A stretch of 64,000 nucleotides of DNA from Raffaelea ambrosiae (GCA_002778195.1 PCDI01000002.1:3051234-3115233), one strand, 5' to 3'. Shown: positions 1 through 13,981, counted from the stretch's first letter. The notes: generated by a model from the sequence alone, not told the origin. Program-made: numbers and translations.

Positions 1-3000
1 ATGGACGACGAAAGTGGACATGGGCGGTGGGTTCAGACTTTAGCCGGAGCGGTTCGTTTGGCTGTCAACTCGGCCCCGATATTGGTGTCTGTTGGCCCCG
101 GCACACAACGCGGCATGCTGTAGCAGCTGTTGCCGAGCTGGTGGTGGACATGGGTACGGGCGTCTTTCCACCCCCAGTTCATCCCTCCTGCCCTCAACCA
201 GACCTGAGAGAGATGCCATCAGCCTATGCTCATTCTGTTCCTGAGCCATATATTTGAAAACCGGGCGACTCACGTACAGCTTCGCTGTTCCAGGGAGAGC
301 ACGGTTGGAAGCCCACCATTCCACCATGTGGAGCTATTGCGGCACACGCGCGAACCTTTGTAACATAACGGGTGGCGCTAATAGAGACCATCGCGGGCTG
401 CCTTGGCAGTTTTCCATTCCAAGATGGCCGGTCTGGCACACTTCACGGCGCCATGCGAGAGAGCGGTCCGCAGTAGCAAAGAGATGAGGAAAAGGTGCCA
501 AATGAGCGAAACAAGATCAAGGTTGCAGGATAGCAGAGCGGAGAAAATAGGCAGTCGAGTAATGCGTAGCTGGGAGCGCAAGCTTCGGGGGTTTTCGTCG
601 TTGGAATATCCGTTCGCATAAAGCGGTGCAAGGAAAAATGCAAAGGGCGAATGCGAGTGGGCAAATCGGGTGCCCTCCCCCAGATCCTAGGGCTCATCCA
701 AGGCGGAAACATGTCCAGAACCTCTTCCCTTGTCAAAGGATAAACTGGCTAGAATGCCCTGTCATTTGCGAGGACCAACTAGAAACACACCGACATGCGA
801 TAGTTTCATGGGAGGGTGATTTTCAACTCATGCATAAGGCAGCGCACGCAGGCGATGCCGTCTGCGCGGCCACGATCTGAGCAACCGGCCAGAAGGTTGA
901 AGATCCAAAATAGAATACAGAGGAGTTTTTCGGTATAGGTGTGGTTTTTTTTCTGTCTTTTGGTTCTGATTGCCCTGCCCGTCCGGATGGAGGCCAATTC
1001 ATATCTGCCGTTCATACCGTGCCTACCCCAGGCTCGACCTGCGAGAGTCGGGCAAAGGAGGGCTGTCAGTATTGATTGGCAGAGAGCTCTGCTGCCAATA
1101 TCACAAAGATTAGATAGAGAGCTTTCATCTGCATGTATGCACTCCTCAGTCACAGACACATGGTGCTGTTGGCGGCACCCATTTGGGACACAATCAAGAG
1201 TGTCCCATGATCCTGGAAAAGAGAAAATTGATGTCCCCTTCCCCCCAGATTCATGATGCCATGGACAATCGACGGCATTGAGTGCCTTTTTTTTTGTGGG
1301 ACGAATGAAAATGGCATCCCGCGCGATGCCCTTTTCTCTGCTGAATTGATTGCTGCGCCTCTTCACACCGGCCTCTCGTGTTTGCTCGAGGCGACCGGAT
1401 GAGCCTCATGTTCTCTTGGCAGCGTCATTGCTGTCACAGCTGTGGCAGCTGACTGGCAAAAAAGAAAGAAAGTAGAGGTTATAGGATAAGAGATATCCGT
1501 TTCTCGGGAGAAGGAGGCCGCTTGTTAAGATGCTAAACAATGCAAATGTGTGGTGTCTGGAAGCTGCTTTGTTGGTCTGCCCCGGAGAGACGAAGCGGCG
1601 AGCCGCATATTGAAACATCGAGACAATTCGTTCTTCGGTGTGCAATATGGTTTGTCCTTTTCTTTTCTTTCTCTTTTCCCCCTTCTCAGGATGTAAAACA
1701 AGGACTTTCGTGGCCAGACGGCATTCGTCTCAGGTCCGCCTTACGGCTTGCCGACCGCCCGGCCTGCTAGCGAGCGAGTGGATGGTCAGTTTGACGGCAT
1801 GGCATACTAGTCATCGAAAAGCGACGGCACAGGGGAAAAAGAAAGGAACACAAAAAAAAAAACCCAGAGAGAGAGACCTCAGAAGTAGAAGCAAGGCATA
1901 GGGCAAAATGTTTTGTTTACCGTGCGTATATGTGTGTTTTCCCATGTGTGTGATCTTGGCGCAACTGTTGGTTCATGGCCGCGTCATACCTGGCGGCTTC
2001 CCGGTTCATGCGTGTTTGAATAGCTGGGCAACGGTTGTTTTTGATTGAATTTGTCAAGCATCGCGACATAGATTGGTTAGCAGAAGCAAAGAAGAGAAAA
2101 AAAGCAAGTGGATGGGAGGCCACTTTGCGGCAGAACAATGGAAAAAAGGGCAGGTGTATTATGGTGGTGGTAGTGCTGATAAAGGCAGTCGCCGATAGGA
2201 CCCAGCACCGAGTCACAGAGTTGCAACAGCATGCACAGGGTCGCTCCTTCTTTGTTGAACGGGCAAGTAGTCTCTTTATTATTTGGTGTCGTTGGGACTG
2301 GTTCAGGAAGGTGCGGCAGCTTTGGTTGCAGAGTGCCGCAGGGAAAGAGCGACTTACACTGGGACGTGCTTCGTGGGGGATCTGCTCTGCAGGCTGGTGC
2401 CGTGGATTTTGACCTCGTTTTACTGGGTTTGGCCTCTACGCACGACCCAGCCCTCAAAAGCATCCCTCTGTTGTGGGAGACGCTCTTCTTCACTGTCTCT
2501 CTCTCTCTCTCTCGGCACACTGTTCTTCATGGCCAATACGTGGTGGCCAATGTTGCCTGCACGAAGATACATGTGTGCTGTCGGTGTATTTTCAACAAAG
2601 ACGATCTTGTTTTACGAGTGCGTGAAAAGCGAAAACGGGTTGCAAAGAGACGATAACCAGAATGGCACGACCGAAAAAGGAACAAAAAAAAAAAGAAAAC
2701 AGAGAACGTGACCAGAACAGAATCGCGAGCAAGAGGGAAACGGAAGAGATCTCTGATGGCCCGAAATGCAGGACTGGGAGTGGGGATGGAAGAAGGGAGT
2801 CCGGGCTGAGCAGCTCGCCACGTTGTGTGATTTGGCACACTCTGGCTTTCCCTTGCTTCCCTCGGATGCCTGCAGGTCTGCCGTTGGTGTCGGGGAAGGG
2901 GTGTGCGGCCGAGTGAGAGACTCTGCAGCTAGCCACATGTGGTGTTGCTGGCGTTGCTGTTGTTGCTATTGCTGCTTTCCAAGGAGTGGCAGCAAGAGCG

Positions 3001-4486
3001 GCCCGGACAAAACGGGACAGAGACAAAAAGAAACCAGAAAGGGAAAGAAAAACGAAAAGGAAATAAACGAATACACATAAAAAGAGAAGAACAACATGAT
3101 GAGGCGGGCAGGAGAAGGTGACACGAATGTTTTCGTCGCCTCGCCGGAACTTTTGAACTGTTGAAACAACAGGCCAAGAAAAAGTTGATATGTGAGCGTC
3201 CACAAGGACTGGATGGGGAAAACAATGCAACGCTCTTCGAAAGAAGAGGACACACACACATAAAAAAGGAGAAGCATGGGACCAAGAATGGGCGTCCTCG
3301 GCCCCCCCCCTCAGAGGCATGTATGTCGTGCAGTTCCGTTCCGGTTGGCTGCTCGGTCCTCTGCCACAGCAGCATCGCGACAAGTCGATTGAACCTGACC
3401 TGTAATATTTCCTACCCCCGCCATCGTCTTGTGCCCCCATCCTCTCTGCCTTGCTGACTTCTTTTGGAGGAACAGCAAAAAAAAAGAGGGAGAGAGAGAG
3501 AAGGGGCACTAGGCCAGAAGGATGCGATGATGGTACGACGCTGCAAAACAAACAACACGGGTCAGGCGAGGCAAAGCGAGGCAAGGCGAGGCCAGGATTG
3601 CTGCTTTTTTTCCTTTGCTTTGTTTTGCTTTGCTTCGCTTTTTTTGTGTGTGTTTTGTTTGGAGACACATGCAGAAGAGCAACCGTAGCCGAATTTTAAC
3701 CAACCAAGACCGGGCTCCGTTGGTTGACGGCTTGTATCGCCCCTGATTTCCTGACACGGCTGGTCTTTTAAGGCGGAGCTGTCTCGACCTTGTGCGCTGT
3801 GGGCATGGGTCCGTGAGACAAAAACAGTTGGTTGTGGGCGAGGTTGCGGTGTGGGATAGTTACCTCTTCTTTTTTCCTTCTTTTTTGGATCTTCTTGTTT
3901 CTCTCTATTCTCTTCTTTCTCTCTCTCATTTGAACAAGTTTTTTTTTTTTTAAATCTTTCATATTTTCGCAAGCCTGCACCATTGATGGCTACACCACAG
4001 AGCTGTGTGTGCTGCTGTATACTTTGCGGATGTGGTGGCATTCTGTGAGTTTTTGGTTGCTGTTGTCCTACAGGATTTCGTCGGGAAAGCAAGCACCGAC
4101 AAACAGCAGCAAAATGGAAGGGAGGCCACCAGGGAGACCAGGGTTCAGGGAGAGCCAGTAAGATGCCGGCGGAAACCGCGGCAATGAACAGCCGTAGAAA
4201 ACCAGCTGCCATTAAAGCAAAGGGCATAGTTATGCCCCAAGAACAATGGCAAAAGACGCTGAAGGAAGAAATCAAGAAAAAGAAGACCGCGGATCAGAGA
4301 CAGGAACCGCCGGCATGATCTCCAGTTCCCTGTGGGGAACGAAACCACGCACATAGAAACAAGAAGCGCGGCCCAATCCCCAATCATTATGCTGCGCATG
4401 TAACTATGCATCTGATCATGGTGGACAGCCCGCAAGAAAGATGGGGGAGGACAGAGGGCCGGCTGACAGGGCAATAGAGAGTGTAT

Positions 4487-4604
4487 CAAAAAAATAAAAA
4501 GTAAAAAAAGTAAATTAAATAATAAATAAAGTAAAAAAGTTAAAAAAAAAATAAAAACAAGTGAAAAAAGAGGAGAAAACGAAAAAAAGTGAAAGAAAAA
4601 GAAA
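4487..4604. repeat. A-rich, AT-rich island
   Basis: About 118 bases composed almost entirely of A with interspersed T and G, in a region otherwise near half GC. The plus strand is strongly purine-biased. It has no tandem unit and no coding potential. Its role is unknown. Confidence 0.7.
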
Positions 4605-5685
4605 GACAGGAAACAATAGACATGCACATATCCGGCCGGCCGGCCTTCCCTTTTTTTGGCCCCTTCACTCTCGGCGTGTAAAACATAGCACAGGGGGAGC
4701 CGCACCTTGACTGGGCCAGCCCATACAGAGCTCGAGGCTTTGGCACCACTTGTGCTTGCTCGCCGGAGGAAAAACTTGCGCCCCCAACATCCCCACGACT
4801 TTGTGGCACAAAGGACAGGGAGGCAGAGAGAAAGAGAGAGGAGGGGGTGCACCGCGAGACAGACTACTATGGTTATGGAGGCGAAGCAGGGGTATAAGCA
4901 CGGAGCATGGGCCAGCAAAATAGATGCGAGAAACGAGCAACTGAGAACAAGACAAGACGAGAACGAAACTGAGAGGGAGGGAGCGCGGGGGGATGGTTTC
5001 CAAAAAGCCGCCTTGCTCGATCATGCCCCGGCCCTTAATCTAATAGAGACAGCCCCAGAAAAGGGAAGGGAAGAATAAAATAAAAGAGAGCTGGGGCAGA
5101 GGGGGTTGATGTTTTTTTTTTTCCCTTTTTTCGGGGCAGACTGTTTTTGTCGGGTCGGATCCAATGGCGGTTCCCAAGGCCGATCCCCAAACCGATCCAA
5201 GGGCTGGCCGGCTCGTCAGCCATCGAGAGAGAAACAATCGTGTGCTGAAGCAGGTATCTTGATATGTGTGTGTGTGTGCGTTTAGTCCTTAGGTGGCCAA
5301 TTGGGGCGGCCAGTAGTCTATCTACCTGGCAGACTTTCGCCTGTGATCCTTCTCTTTTTTATTTTATTTTTTATTTATTTATTTTGGCAGTCGGGGTTTC
5401 CCTCAGTTTTTTGTGTCGTACTGCTGGGAGCTGTGCCGTGAAACCTTGTTCTGCAGGGCAACTGACGTATGGATGCACCCTTGGCTTTTTTTTTTTTCCT
5501 TTACTTTTTTTTTCTTTGTGGGCGTTGGGTGCGTATGGTGGTAGGACAGCGAGCTGAAAGGCAAAGAGTTGAGACAAAACAGCAAAATGAGTTGGCAGTC
5601 AGGTTGTCTGCAGCAGGGATCGTGGGTTTAGCCAGCCTCAGAAGGTTTGCTCTCACACACGTGTGGGAGCAGGAAGCACGTCACA

Positions 5686-5747
5686 GACAAATCAAGCAAA
5701 TCAGACAAATCGGTCAAATCAGACAAATCAGACAAACCAGACAACTC
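5686..5747 (+). repeat. 9-bp tandem repeat
   Basis: Imperfect copies of the unit AAATCAGAC run head to tail about six times, with single-base changes, and then decay into related sequence. The period of nine preserves reading frame, but no gene is apparent around it. Confidence 0.75.
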
Positions 5748-8018
5748 ACAGGCAAATCACAGACAAGAGATCCCAGAATGTCGCAGCGAATCACAAAAGT
5801 TTCGTCTCGTTCAGTTTTGATTTTATTTTTTGGTTTCAATTTTTTGGGGTTTCCGAGCTACCACCGTGATGGGAAGTCTTTCTTCTGTTTCATGTACGCC
5901 TTGCCCGCCCGAGGGCCGCCGCAACCAACAGCCGGCTTGCCGTGTTCTGTGGCTTGGTCTTCTGTGCGTTTTGTCGTCACATCGTCACATTTTCTCCTCT
6001 GCACGGAGCCACAGACTCGGACTGTCGCCTCCTGGGAACCGGATGCTTGGAGAGACATTTCAGGAGAGACACGAGACACACTTTCCCCAAGACACTCTGG
6101 GACACTCCAGGGCACTCCGGCAGAATGAGACAGGAAGAGCCTTGTCCCTGCACGTGCTGGTCGCATAGCCTTTGTGCCCACCCCTTTCTCGTGCTTGCTT
6201 GTGTTCCTCTCCTGTCTCTCCTTCTCCGTATCCATCCCTGTCCTCTGTTTCTTTCTTGTCTGTCTCCGTCTCCGCCTCCGTCTCCGGTTCACGCTCTCTC
6301 TCGGCTTGTCCTCGGGCTCTGTATGGCAAGGCATGCGCATAGCATCTTACACAGAGTTGCCATGCATACATGGTATATAGCATGCTAGGTATGCCCTCAG
6401 AAGAAACTGACACAAGAAAGCTCCAACAGGCGCAATGTGTGGGTCTGTGGCCCTCCTTTCTTGAAGTTGACACAGCGAGGTTGCACACTGTTTTGTGACA
6501 CCACCATCTCCTCCCTGGGGATCTTCCTACAGGCTGCCCAGGCAAAGAAACGAAATATTCCGCGACTGGCGGGATCTCTTGTTGTGTTGCCGTGCATCTC
6601 TGTGCTTACACACCCCTCTGGCCAGTCGCCTTCCCCGGGGAGGGCCCAACAAGCTGTCCCGTCGAAAAGCGCTGTCCAACAAGCTGCACACTTTTAGCCT
6701 CGTCGAGGGCCCGGGAATCTAGGTAACTACGGCGGGCTGTGTCCAATTCCCCAACCAAGGATGGGAGCACGAGAACACCAGTGCTCGGGAGGAAGGGGAA
6801 AACACACACACACACATACACACACAACCCTGCGATATTTGCGTTGTATGAAGCCACAGAAGACAATGAAACAGGCCGCAGGACGCGGGACGTGAGATAC
6901 AGAAAACAGAAAACTGTGATAAAGAATATAAACTACCAAAAAGAAAGAGAATGAAAAAAAAAAAATCCTATTCTCATTGGCACACCCGGCTGGCTTGCCT
7001 ACGGGAATGTCCCGGAAGATCATCGTGCTTGGTCTGCATGGCTCTCGAACCACTGTCTTAGGATGGCCCTCACATCGGCTTCTTGGTTCGGATCTGTGGA
7101 CTGTTCGCTAGTCTCCCTGCAGCCAACAAAGTCCACTGTCGTAATATATTTGCGTAAATATGGAAAGAGACGTTCTAGAAGAACTTCAAACTTCAAAAAA
7201 AAAAAAGGGAGGGCACAGAGTGCCGTATCAAAAGAAAGGACGAGAAATACTTTGTAAAAGAGATGATCATGAACAGACGGGAATAGACGAGACTGGAACG
7301 ATGAAGCCAGGTTGGGCATACATAGTAGGACGTAGCGGGCGAGTGGCGATGCTCGGGCTGTCGACCCGTGGGTCAACAGAGTTTCACAAACCGAGGAAAG
7401 AAAGAACCGAATTTGATGGATATTTTCTTAACTATCTCTTTGAAAAAAAAAAAACCCTTAAAAAAAAACCCTCCCAAAACATGTACTAACTATGTAACTA
7501 CATACGGCGCACACGCCATCTTACACATACACACCGTTGAGCTAGCAGGGTGACTATCGGCAAAATGCAGAACCACAGAAGCCACATTTTTGGTTGCATT
7601 CCTCTGGACTCGTTTTGCATTTCCTTTCTTGGTCAATGAATGACTGTTTCGAGAAAAAGGAAGAACACAGCGCCAGGGGTGCAGGTCGAATGGGAGACAA
7701 GAGGAGCCACCAGTGGTGGCACGAGAAAGAAACGTGGCTGGGAGAGGGGAGCGGGCAAGGGGGGAGGTGAGGAGGAGGGTGCTAACCACGGCACAAAGTT
7801 TGTTTTCAAGGACAAAAGTTTGTTGAGGTTGGCCAGCACGGGTTCTGTTTGCGTGCCGTTTCGGCCGGTTGACCACCGAGCTTTTGTAGAGCAGACACAG
7901 CACGGAGCATGGTCCCAGGGTCGAGGAAGAGCGCATTTCTTACCATAGTAGTTATTACATGGTGAAAACGCAGAGCAAGTCCTGCTCTTAGTAAATGTTA
8001 CCCGATGCAGGGCATCCT

Positions 8019-8040
8019 TTTTTTTTTTTTTTTTTTTTTT
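8019..8040 (+). repeat. poly-T tract (22 T)
   Basis: An uninterrupted run of 22 T. No RNA polymerase III gene elements (A and B boxes) were found just upstream, so it is not called a terminator. Confidence 0.8.
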
Positions 8041-10831
8041 GCCTGTCGCATGCGGGACATGGTGATTGGTCTGGGCTGGCAGGCACAAGGGGCAGGGCAT
8101 TGACCACGGAACGGGTTGCGGCTCCTGGCAATAGCAGGGCGAGGGAATTACAGAGAAAGGGAAGAAACGGAACAGACAGAGAAACAGAAGTGAATGATGC
8201 TGTGGTCGGCCAAGAGACCAACCCCGGCGCTACTAGTACAGAGTAGCTGGCCAGCAGGAAGAAGACGCAGTCCACTCAACACAACAAGAACAGACAAAGA
8301 AACGAGGCAAAAAGCAGACAGCCACACACAGAGACACGCACTCGCTGACACACGGATATCCAAAACGGGGCCAAGCTACCAAATCAGCCTGGAGCGTAGT
8401 CCTGAGGCAGTTGGTCTATCCCGCTTTCTGGTCTGTCAACTTTTTCTACAACGACGTCGAACGGAGTGGAAAGACAACACCGCTCCATTGCCATGCACCT
8501 GACGTTGGATTTCAGACGGGTGCAGAACGACGCCACCTATGGTGTGCCCAGTGACATGAGGGGTATAATACACGGCAAGGTCGTTGCTGGCATGAATCAA
8601 CAGCCAACCGACGCGTCGTGAGACGCGTCCTTCCTTCCGGACGTGCTTTGTGTTTGAGGGAGCTGACGGATCCCCGCTTACTCCCTTAAACGGCATTGCG
8701 TCTCCCTCCTATGCTGTTGTACCCACACGAGCCAAGCCGTTGCTGTCGTGTGCGCATGTGGCCGCCAGAGGGCGACGAGTCGGATCGTCCGCGGCGCTGG
8801 CCAGACCTTTAAGTTTGGGGGGGATATTTTTTTTTTCGGGGCGATTTGCAGGGCGGCGGCATGGCAAAGAAGGTTTGCGTGCGCGTTAGCCGAATGGGGT
8901 TAGTGTAGTGGGGGGTTTGGAACGACTACGAGTATGTACAGTGGATCTTGAGAACACCGAGAAAACGACTGAAAAAGGAAGACGAAAAAGGACGAGAAAG
9001 GACGAGGAAAAGACGAAAAAACAGACGAAACCGTTATGCATCAAAAAATCCAAAGGCAAAGAGACAAAAGAAAAGAGAAAAAATCACCAGCGTGTCTTGG
9101 AGGAAGGACAACCCGGGGCAGCGCATGCCGTCTTCACTTCTTCGTGCCGGCCGGCCTGCACGAGGCCGTGAGGGTGAGTTTTTTTGGGTGTTTTGCCTCT
9201 TGCGAGGTATCGCCATGTATCGTACACTCTGTTTATTTTCTTCTTTTACACTCACTCCCCGCCTGCAACCTGCACCATTCGAAACTCGCCACGGCTGCAG
9301 CTAACAGCCAGGGACATGCAAAAAGAGACCCGCCTGGAAACCCCTTCAATAACAAGACCGCCCGGGTTTGTTGTCCCGTGCATCTCAACGGGCGGCTGAA
9401 GTTGACAAAAAAAAAAAAGGGAAAGAGAAAAAGAGACGCTTCGTAGCAAGAGAGCTTGAGCACAAGGGAGACGCAGAAAGGGAGTGTTATGTGTGGCCTG
9501 TGTGCTCTGCCTCCTTGCTGCGGCTGCAGGCACCGCCGGTGCCACCAGCTCGACGATGAGAATCCTGTAACGCGCTCGTAAGATGCTTGTGAACTGGTAG
9601 AGTTGTGCTCCGGCATGCGGGCGGGAGAGGCCGGCAGTAGAGTTCCTCGAAGAGGAAAGAGGCAAATGGCCAAAGAAAGAAAGAAGAAAGAAAAAGAAAG
9701 AAAGAAACCACCCCAAAAGATCCAAAAGATCCAAACCCCCCAAAAGATAAAAGATAAAAATACCCCAAAACAGCCCAGAAGGGAAAGCCAAGAAAAAGAA
9801 AAAAAAGAGCCATCCTTGTCTTTGTTTTTCGAGACACGCAACCAAAAAAAAAAAAAAAAAGAAACGCCAAAAAGTCGAGACCCAAGAAAAAAAAAGGATG
9901 AAAAAAGGATGCAGTCGTATTCTTGGCTGTGGTTGGTTGTGCACTGGTGTCCCCTGTTCTTCTTCACGGCAACGACGACAGTGCTTTCTCTGCTTTCTCT
10001 GCTGTTCTTGCTCGTCCCACCTCTTTCTTCCTCTCTCTTTCCCTCCAGCTTGCCTGCTTCCCTGCTCTCGGGTCTCCCTTGCTCCCTTGCGTCGGCGCTA
10101 CACCGCCCCCAACCTGTTGCCAAACAGCAAGAAACCCGTGTTCTCTGCTGTCTCCGCCCCGACTGCGCAGAGATGTGCAGATATATGCAACTATCAAGGA
10201 GGAGGGAGGGGCGTTTCCGATCTGTCTGGGCAGTTGGAGTATGAGAATGAGTGGCCAGGCCGCGAGAGCAAGCAAGAGCCACAGCCAGTTTCAGAGGCAC
10301 CGGAGGCACGGATCTCGTGCCCTTCGTATACCGGCGTATGGGGACTGCCTCGGCCAGCCCATGCCATGCCCGTGAACGTGAGCGTCGAATGGGAAAGCTT
10401 GTCTCTGCCCCGATGCCCGTGCTTTTCTCTGCCTGGGGGGCATCTGGGAGGTGGCCCCAGGGCCCCAATCGGCATGCCGCTTCAGTCAAGCCGTTGGCAC
10501 TCGCAGCCATGCTCTTTCTTTATTTTTTTTTCTTTTTTTTTCTTTTTTTCTTCTTTCCTCTTCTCGTATGACGTTGCATTTTTGGCTCACACAACTGTCC
10601 ACTTTTTCCCAGACTACGATGCCACTCCTCCTCGTCTCTCTGTCCTCGTCCTAGCCACCTTGGCTTGTCGTAGTTCGTAGAGTTGTTTTCTGCCCCCAAC
10701 GTCTTGTTGGCTTGGGCATGCATGCTCGTGTGTGGCACCTTTTTTTTCTACGGGCAAGACATGGGACGAGATGGGCCAGATGGGCCAGATACAAAGTAAC
10801 TAATAGCTATTGTACACAAGTAGCCATGTCA

Positions 10832-10850
10832 GGGGGGGGGGGGGGGGGGG
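10832..10850 (+). repeat. poly-G tract (19 G)
   Basis: Uninterrupted run of 19 G, one of several G/C homopolymers of 13-20 bases in the window. Exact length in an assembly is unreliable for such tracts. Confidence 0.75.
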
Positions 10851-11423
10851 TCTCCAGGATCGCCATGGCGTCACAGCGCGCTATATTCTCCCATTCTCTG
10901 TGCCACATACGGAAACATAGCTTCCTATGTAGCTAGTTACTGCTATACGCCTCACGCACCTTCACGCCACACGTGCACATACGCACATGGTGCTGCAGAC
11001 CCTACGTCTCCCCCACTCTCTTGTTAGTGTGTGCGTGTGAACAACTAACGAACAGCGAATTATGGTGTCGATCTCCAAGTTCAAATAAGCCCCCAAGGCG
11101 ATGTGCCTGCGCTTTTTTTTCTTTTTCTTTTTTCTTTTTGGGTGTTTCTTCATGCCTGCACCTTTTGTGTGTCTCTATTTTGGACGTGTCTGCTGTGCAC
11201 CGGTGCTTTTCAACGTGCCGTCGTTCCCGTCTCAAGGGGGCTCCAGAGCGGGACCGAGATGGCACCATGGCTGGGAGCGAAAGGAGCGAGAACCGAGACC
11301 CGATGCTTCTTGGTGTGGCTCTCTCTGCGGCCCAGTGTCTGGATGCCGTCTTTTGGCGGGCTCCATGGCTGACTCGCACGTCTCGATCCTTTTGTCACCG
11401 CTTTGTCTCGAGGATCGATTATT

Positions 11424-11538
11424 GTAGAGAAGAACAAAAGTAGAGAAGGAAAAGAAGAAAAAAAGAAAATGAAAGAAGAAAAGAAAATGAAAGAAAAAAA
11501 AGAATAAAGAAAGAAAAGAAAAAAAGAAAAAAGAAGAA
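11424..11538 (+). repeat. long polypurine tract
   Basis: About 115 bases of nearly pure A/G on the plus strand with only a few interruptions. Such tracts can adopt triplex (H-DNA) structure. No coding potential. Confidence 0.75.
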
Positions 11539-13981
11539 TTATGCCCGTTGAATACACTGCTTGTCCAAAACTCTGATGCACTACTCAATAGCACACATCA
11601 TCCTTGACCACTTCTTCAAGCCCGGCCCCCTGTTCAAAGGACATACCATGCCTGGGCCGTTGGCATTTCCGTATGAAGGACCCTCTCGTCTACCATAGTG
11701 CCTCGATCCTTGCCGCCCGTTCCTGATCCTTTTTGTCAACCCAGAGGCTCTTTCTTTTCCCATGGCGTTGCGATCCTGGAAGGAATGGGGATTTTTTTTT
11801 TTTTTGATTTTCGTCTTGATGCAACTCCTGCCTGCACCGCTTGTCACAGCCAGTCTTTTTTGTATCCGTTCGGGTCTTCGTCTTTGTTTGCTGTTGTGTC
11901 TTTGTCTTTTGCATTCTTGTCTTCCCTCCTTGACCGACCGCCATTCTCTATTCTCCCCATTGGCTCGTTCATTCCCTTGACCCTACAGACCGTCTTCTCT
12001 ACACCGTACTTACCCACCGGCCTCCTGCTCCTTGTCCCGGCGGACTGCTTCCGTTTTGTTTCCTCTTTCAACCAGACATGGTCTGTGTGGTGGTGCCCAC
12101 ACGGTTCCAGCTCTTTGCCAACCGCTGTTCGGCAGCCAGGAGCATGCGAAGATCTGTAGCTCACCAGTGATCTCCGCCCCCGTTCGCTGTACGGGCTTCC
12201 CACGCATACCTGCCTCGTTCTCCACTTCTGCTGCCACTCCCTCTCTCTCTCTGCTGCCCACATCATGCCAGAGCGATCATCGCAGCGTTGCAGTCGCAAA
12301 ACTGTAACTACGAGTATGTCGTACCTAGATTTTCTTATTTCCCAGTGGAGAGTGTTCTGGAACAGAATGCTGTGAGAAGTCTCTGGGAGAGACGGGCAGG
12401 CACGACCACTGAAGACAGTACACACCACGATATTTCCGTTTCTGTCTCCTCCAACGCAGCATCCCCGTCTCTGCTGCCGCACAATAGCAATGTACTTGGA
12501 GCAGAAATGCCCGCAAAGCTGCCATGCCAGTCCCTGTGCCAAGCAGCGCTCTACCAGACGCTCTACCAGACACACGCAGCAAGATGGCATTTTTCTCACT
12601 TCGGCTCATGCTCATGCTCATGCTCATGCTCGGGCTCCCTTGCTTGCTTGCTCGCCTGCTTGCTCGCTTGCTTTTCTTTTTTGTGCCGTTTCCCGCTCGG
12701 TGATATGCCCTCCTTCTGGCCTCCTCTTATTTCCAGCACGGGTATTTGTGTTTTGCTATGTTATGATGACATTTGCGGCCTGAGGTGCCTTTGTGTTATT
12801 ATTATATGCTATTTGTGTTGTTATTTTTAAAGCTCATGTCTTTCTCTATCCGCCCTGCTTGCCCTTTCCCCTCTGGTTTTTTCTGCCCTCATGGCTAAGG
12901 TTGCCCGTACCGATCTACCCGCACCCCCCATCAATCGGCTCTGCACTCCCCCCTGCCCTGTCCTTGAAAATCACCCCTTCCTCTTGGCCGCTCTTCTTTT
13001 CTGTGCCTCCTCCTCCTCTTCCTCTCCCATCCCCACTCCTCTTCCTCCCTTCCAAAATCTCACCCGGTCCATGCAAGCAACTGTGCAGCAGCATACACAC
13101 CCACCCCCCTCGTCTGCCCCCCCTGGTCAACTCGTCCAGGATCAAACGACACCCTCTCCACCCTGCATCTTCTTATTGGCCCGAGCAAGCGGCAACTAGT
13201 GGACATAACGGTCATGCCTTCGCCCAAGGCACTAAGAATCTTAGTGGCATGGACGAACAGCCCAATCAGTGGGTGCTGTTCTGGTCGGCATGGCTCTCTG
13301 TCTCTCTCTCTGTGTCCCTCTCTCGCTCCCTAGCTCTCTCGCTCTGCTCTAGCAGCTGTCTGTTCTCTTGGTTCTGGTTCGTGCCTCAACCGCTCTTCCT
13401 TCACCTGGAAGCATCCTCTTTACGTCCCCCCTCCTTCTGTAACCCTCAGTCGACGACCCCCAGGTCTGACAGCAGACAAAATCCAGAGAGAAAAGGACGC
13501 GTACATCTTCCGTCACCCAATTCTCACCTGCCTCCCGGGTGTCGCCCAGAAAAAAACAATGCATGCTGATGTCGGTGCCGGGAGTGTGTGCGTGTGTGCG
13601 TGCGCGTTTGCGTTTCTGTGCACTTTTTTTTTTAACACTGACTCGGGCTCTCTTTTTCAGCGAAAGCAGCCAAGCTCTTTGGGATTCTGGAATGCTCGTG
13701 ACCATCGTGATGATTTGTGACGATCCAAACTGCAAGGCCGCCCCCTTCTTTTTGCAAGTGCCGAGCCTAGCCACAACGTTGGCCGTGCGTTTTTTGCGTA
13801 TAAAAAAGTAAGCTTTGCACGCCTTTCCGCATTCTCTATTAGTGCCGTTCTGGGTTCACCTTGCGGGCATATCTGACGCGTCTACCGTCCATGGGCCCTT
13901 GGGACACGTCTTTCTTTGTGGCTGAGATGCCTCGATCCTGCACGAGACAACAGAGACAGCAGAAGCAAGTATGTGTAGACC

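Larger units (their letters stand above)
1..7980. other. gene-free intergenic stretch, left part
   Basis: No open frame here has the GC-rich third positions, conserved motifs or spliceable exon structure seen in the window's real genes. The longer open frames (for example 2592-3668 on the minus strand) are made of Ser/Phe/Leu or Lys/Arg runs and follow pyrimidine or purine tracts. The stretch holds CT- and TG-type microsatellites, short A/T and C homopolymers, an A-rich island near 4.5 kb and a 9-bp tandem repeat near 5.7 kb. A non-coding transcript cannot be excluded. Confidence 0.6.

Noticed and set aside
2592..3668. 358-codon minus-strand open frame
   Set aside because: Low-complexity translation of a purine/pyrimidine-biased region; no domain.
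7021..7100. tRNA-like B-box (GGTTCGAGAG on the minus strand)
   Set aside because: The last consensus base does not match and no cloverleaf can be folded from the upstream sequence.
8895..8990. tRNA-like A-box (TAGTGTAGTGG)
   Set aside because: No B-box of GTTCGANNC type at suitable distance and no acceptor-stem pairing.
9233..10510. 425-codon minus-strand open frame
   Set aside because: Runs through polypyrimidine tracts giving Phe/Ser/Leu and Gly/Trp runs; no motif and no coding-type third positions.
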